Source: Actinomycetes bacterium (GTDB lineage: Bacteria; Actinomycetota; Acidimicrobiia; Acidimicrobiales; Acidimicrobilacustridaceae). From it: 64,000 nucleotides of DNA. Location of the stretch: positions 744,001 to 808,000 of the forward strand of contig JAKOVH010000016.1 in assembly GCA_029782145.1 (NCBI GenBank), written 5' to 3'. The notes below the pieces were generated by a model. The model was not told the DNA's origin. It ran no database searches and saw nothing but the letters and a program-made list of their open reading frames with translations. The translations under genes were made by a program, and so were the position numbers. This document shows positions 61,105-64,000 of this stretch, piece by piece (positions within the stretch are counted from its first letter, which is position 1; each line of letters starts with the position of its first letter).

Positions 61105-61141
61105 CGAGCCACCACCCGCGGTCGTTTGACCCCGCGGTTCA

Positions 61142-61227
61142 TCGCCACGTGGCGACCGGCTCGACGACTACCCGGCTGGGGAGCATCGGCGCATCCCGGG
61201 CGTCGGACCATCGAGTCTCGATACAGT
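61142..61227 (+). promoter_or_regulatory. Two palindromes and a -10 box before the CmcJ-like gene
   Basis: TCGCCACGTGGCGA (61142-61155) is a perfect 14-base palindrome centred on CACGTG. TCGAGTCTCGA (61211-61221) is a second, directly abutting TACAGT (61222-61227), a likely -10 about 65 bases before the ATG. The second is well placed as a repressor operator. Nothing else is seen in the 188-base gap after tRNA-Leu. Confidence 0.45.
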
Positions 61228-61292
61228 CCCCTCGGGCCTGTGGAGCACTGCGGGGGCGGTGCCTGCCGTGGCAGGTCGTGGCTGGGGGACCG

Positions 61293-62156
61293 ATGAGCAC
61301 CGACACCCGACGTCGTGGACCCCGCGTGCGGTCGACCGTCAACTACGTCCGGAACCCACCCGGCGCAGGTGCCCCCACCCTCGAGTTCGTCACCGAGGAC
61401 GAGCGCAGCTCCACCATGGAGACGCTCCCCGGGCGGCCGGTGTGGGTGAGAGATGCCAGGGCGCTGTCCACCGACCTCGATCGCGAGGGCTTCGTCCTCG
61501 TGCGCCACACCAGCGCGGTGGTCGACTTCGACGCCATCGAGGAGGATCCCGCCGTCGACCAGGCCTACACCGAGGAGATCACCGAGCTCCTGCGGGAGGT
61601 CACGGGCGCCTCGTCGGTCCTCATGCTCGGAGCGGGCAAGAAGCGACACGCCGAGCGAGCCGTGGACAAGCTCGCTCCGTTGGCGAACGCCAAGCCGGCG
61701 CGCTATCCCCACGCCGACAACACCGATGCCTCGGCCGCCGGGCTGGTCGAGATGATCGCCAGCTTCCTCCCCGACCTCGACATCGCCTCCTGCCCGCGCT
61801 GGGCGCTCTACAACGTCTGGCGGTGCGTCTCACCCCCACCCCAGGACGTCCCCCTGGCGGTGTGCGACGCCAGCACGGTCACGGCGGCCGACGAGGTCAC
61901 GGTCACCGCCGTCACCACCGTCCGCGGGTCGGGCGACCTGCGCCACGACACCACCGGCTACCTCTTCAACCCGGCGCACCGGTGGCACTACTACCCGGGC
62001 ATGACCCGCGACGAGGTCGTCGTGTTCAAGGCCCACGACACCGATTCGGGGCGGGCCGGCCGGGTGCCCCACACCGCGTTCGACGACCCGACCTGCCCGC
62101 CCGACGCGCCGCCGCGGGCGAGCGTGGAGATGCGTGGACTGGCACTGTTCGCATGA
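61293..62156 (+). CDS. CmcJ/NvfI family oxidoreductase
   Basis: 287 residues. It has the family pattern of these non-heme oxygenase-like enzymes: STVNYVRNPPGAGAP at the start, PARYPHADNTDASA, CPRWALYNVWRCVSPPPQDVPLAVCDASTV, YLFNPAHRWHYYPGMTRDEVVVFKAHDTD, and VPHTAFDDPTCPPDAPPRASVEMR. Characterised relatives act in cephamycin and meroterpenoid biosynthesis; many bacterial copies are untested. GGGGGA precedes the ATG. It leads a plus-strand unit with a sulfotransferase. Confidence 0.85.
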   Translation: MSTDTRRRGPRVRSTVNYVRNPPGAGAPTLEFVTEDERSSTMETLPGRPVWVRDARALSTDLDREGFVLVRHTSAVVDFDAIEEDPAVDQAYTEEITELLREVTGASSVLMLGAGKKRHAERAVDKLAPLANAKPARYPHADNTDASAAGLVEMIASFLPDLDIASCPRWALYNVWRCVSPPPQDVPLAVCDASTVTAADEVTVTAVTTVRGSGDLRHDTTGYLFNPAHRWHYYPGMTRDEVVVFKAHDTDSGRAGRVPHTAFDDPTCPPDAPPRASVEMRGLALFA

Positions 62157-62202
62157 GCGCGGGTGCCTCACTCCGCGCTGACGCCGAGGTCCAGGAGCGG
62201 GC

Positions 62203-63381
62203 GTGACCGACATCGACATCGACCGCCTGGTCGAGACCGCACGCAGCGCAGCCGGCGTGGCCGATCCGGAGCCGGAGGCCTTCCACACGAACCTCGAGCT
62301 GCTCGTGGGGTCGATCAACGCCGAGGCCCACCTCTCCGCGCTCGGTGCCGAGTCGGCCACCGCCATGCTCGCCGCCGCCCTCGCCAAGCGCATCGAGGTC
62401 TCGTGGTGGGCCAGCGAGCACCCCGAGATCCGGGACGAGCTCGTGAGCGAGCCCCTGTTCCTCACCGGCCTTCCCCGATCGGGCACCACCTACTTCCAGT
62501 ACCTCTTCGACCGGGACCCGGGCATGCGGATGCTGCGGACCTGGGAGGGCGACCGACCCTGCCCTCCGCCCGGGTTCGACCCGGCGGCGGCCGCCTACCG
62601 GCGGGACCGGGCCGTGGAGCACGCCCGCCGGATGGCCGACGACCCGCTCCACGCCGAGATCGCCAAGCGCCACCTGACCGACCCCGACGGACCTCAGGAG
62701 TGCCTGGCGATCCTCGACCAGACCTTCGCCAACCCGGGCGCCTACTGGACCTGGTCCGTGCCCACCTACTTCGAGCGGCTGCTCGACACGATCGAGCTGC
62801 GGTCCTGCTACGAGCACCACCGGCTCGAGCTCCAGCTCCTGCAGTGGCGCACCGAGCCGCGCCGGTGGGTGCTCAAGTGGCCGTGCCACCTCGTCGCCCT
62901 GCCCGAGATCCTCGCCGTGCACCCCGACGCGAGGTTCGTCGTCACCCACCGCGACCCCGTGCAGGCCTTGGCGTCGAACGCCAGCCTCACCCACCTGCTC
63001 CGTCGTCACACCGCCACCGATGTCGACCCCCGCAGGATCGGGCTGGAGATGAAGGACATGATCCACGCCTACCTCCGTCGCCTCGTCGACTTCGACGAGG
63101 CCCAGGCGGGCACCGGGCGCCTGGTCCACGTGGACTACCAGCGGGTGGTCGACGACCCCGAGACCGTCATGACCGAGGTCTTCGACGCGCTCGACCTGGA
63201 GATGACGCCGGACGTCCGGCGCAGCATCGGCGAGTGGCGGCGCGAGAACCCGCCGGGCAAGCGGGGGACCCACGACTACGCCCTCGAGGACTACGGCCTC
63301 GACGCCCGCGCGGTCGCCGAGGAGTACGCGTTCTACATCGACCGGTTCGACGTCCCCAGCGAGACCAGGGCGGTGCCGTGA
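62203..63381 (+). CDS. PAPS-dependent sulfotransferase family protein, second copy
   Basis: 392 residues. The 5'-phosphosulfate loop is LTGLPRSGTTYFQYLF (near residue 88), the 3'-phosphate site RFVVTHRDPVQALASNASL (near 243), and the C-terminus ENPPGKRGTHDYALEDYGL. Architecture parallels the enzyme at 14,419, but the sequences differ substantially. GTG start. Its TGA overlaps the next GTG, so it is coupled to the last gene. Acceptor unknown. Confidence 0.87.
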   Translation: MTDIDIDRLVETARSAAGVADPEPEAFHTNLELLVGSINAEAHLSALGAESATAMLAAALAKRIEVSWWASEHPEIRDELVSEPLFLTGLPRSGTTYFQYLFDRDPGMRMLRTWEGDRPCPPPGFDPAAAAYRRDRAVEHARRMADDPLHAEIAKRHLTDPDGPQECLAILDQTFANPGAYWTWSVPTYFERLLDTIELRSCYEHHRLELQLLQWRTEPRRWVLKWPCHLVALPEILAVHPDARFVVTHRDPVQALASNASLTHLLRRHTATDVDPRRIGLEMKDMIHAYLRRLVDFDEAQAGTGRLVHVDYQRVVDDPETVMTEVFDALDLEMTPDVRRSIGEWRRENPPGKRGTHDYALEDYGLDARAVAEEYAFYIDRFDVPSETRAVP

Positions 63382-64000
63382 GCGCCGAGGCGGCCGGCTC
63401 GGTCTGGTCGCAGTGCCTCCGACAGCTCGCCGACACGGGAGACCGCCTCGCTGCCGAGCTGCAGGCGCGAGGGGTGAGCGACGCCGAGGCCGAGGTGTCG
63501 CTCACCTTCCTCGGAGCGCTGATGTACTCGCTCTTGAACCACGTCGCCGCCGACCCCGACCATCCCCGGTTCATGCCCGCCGCCGGCTTCCACACCCGCA
63601 TCGGGACCCCGAACCCCGACACGATCTACCGCAGCGCGGCCGTCGACGGGACGGGCGTGTACCGCGTCACCGGTGATCGCGGTGCGGCGGTCGACGTGTC
63701 GCTCATGCCGTTCGGTGCCCCGACGCCGGACGGCCTGGCGACCTTCCCCGCGCTCGAGCTCGACGAGCTCACGGTCGATGCCGACGGACGCTTCGAGGTG
63801 GTGCTGAGCACCGAGCGTCCCGCCGAGCACGACGGCGACTGGTGGTCGCTCGACCCCGGGGTCCGCAGCCTGATGTTGCGCAGCGTGTCGAGCGACTGGG
63901 CGGCTGCTCGCGAGCCCCTCGTCGCCATCGTGCGCCTCGACGTCTCCGCCCGGCGGTTGCGGCCGTCGGCCGACTCGGTCCTCCGCCGCACCTCGACGCT
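63378..64000 (+). CDS. Hypothetical protein, 3' end beyond the window
   Basis: The first 207 residues are present, running off the edge with no stop. Conserved-looking blocks are FLGALMYSLLNHVAADPDHPRFMP, then FHTRIGTPNPDTIYRSAAVDGTGVYRVTGDRG, which recalls DUF1254/DUF1214-type actinobacterial proteins often beside sulfotransferases. Function unknown. The GTG start overlaps the sulfotransferase stop (GTGA). Confidence 0.7.
   Translation, partial: MSAEAAGSVWSQCLRQLADTGDRLAAELQARGVSDAEAEVSLTFLGALMYSLLNHVAADPDHPRFMPAAGFHTRIGTPNPDTIYRSAAVDGTGVYRVTGDRGAAVDVSLMPFGAPTPDGLATFPALELDELTVDADGRFEVVLSTERPAEHDGDWWSLDPGVRSLMLRSVSSDWAAAREPLVAIVRLDVSARRLRPSADSVLRRTST

Overview
The window is about 70% GC. It has frequent GTG starts, many 1-4 base gene overlaps, luciferase-like (F420-type) oxidoreductases, a mycofactocin-type SDR, a resuscitation-promoting factor and a mycobacterium-like order of core genes. 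This points to an actinobacterium, and the gene content fits class Acidimicrobiia (Iamia/Ilumatobacter-like) best. The taxonomic call is inference. I see no phage, IS element or CRISPR array.

Bases 1-21,600 are an accessory catabolic region. It holds SDR dehydrogenases, a TetR regulator divergent from an acyl-CoA synthetase, a carboxymuconolactone-decarboxylase-like/AMP-ligase fusion, an enoyl-CoA hydratase, an FMN 2-hydroxyacid dehydrogenase, a GH3 beta-glucosidase, an orphan branched-chain-amino-acid-type binding lipoprotein, two AttH/CrtC-like proteins, a PAPS sulfotransferase and two luciferase-like oxidoreductases. Two transcription units here carry nearly identical promoter/operator modules (16.67 and 18.53 kb). 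Two gene remnants lie at 15.6 and 21.1 kb.

Bases 22,300-42,600 and 54,500-56,000 are a core housekeeping block: metG, tatD, rpf, rsmA, ispE, bS22, tRNA-Gln, glmU, prs, rplY, pth, a KimA-like transporter with an OB-fold partner, mfd, a PpiC lipoprotein, mazG, eno, ftsB/divIC, DUF501 and ppx. Its order follows M. tuberculosis Rv1007c-Rv1026. Between ftsB and DUF501 sits an 11.7-kb insertion (42,776-54,522). It encodes a CO-dehydrogenase-family molybdenum hydroxylase (form II CoxL, CoxM, CoxS), its maturation proteins (MoxR/CoxD, CoxE, a two-piece XdhC, a MobA-like nucleotidyltransferase, CoxG), and an acyltransferase, a YceI protein and a DUF6941 protein. GlmU is short and lacks most of its acetyltransferase half.

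Bases 56,000-64,000 hold a GNAT enzyme, a stand-alone RAM-domain protein, an MFS exporter, a RecB-like PD-(D/E)XK nuclease, a zinc-ribbon methyltransferase, tRNA-Leu, and a second accessory unit (CmcJ/NvfI-type oxidoreductase, sulfotransferase, partial hypothetical).

Two non-coding patterns stand out. First, a dispersed palindrome with GTTCTGGTGGAG...CTCCACCAGAAC arms occurs three times between genes, with unrelated loops. Second, at least eight genes have a TANNNT -10 box ending 6-8 bases before the start codon, which predicts leaderless transcripts.
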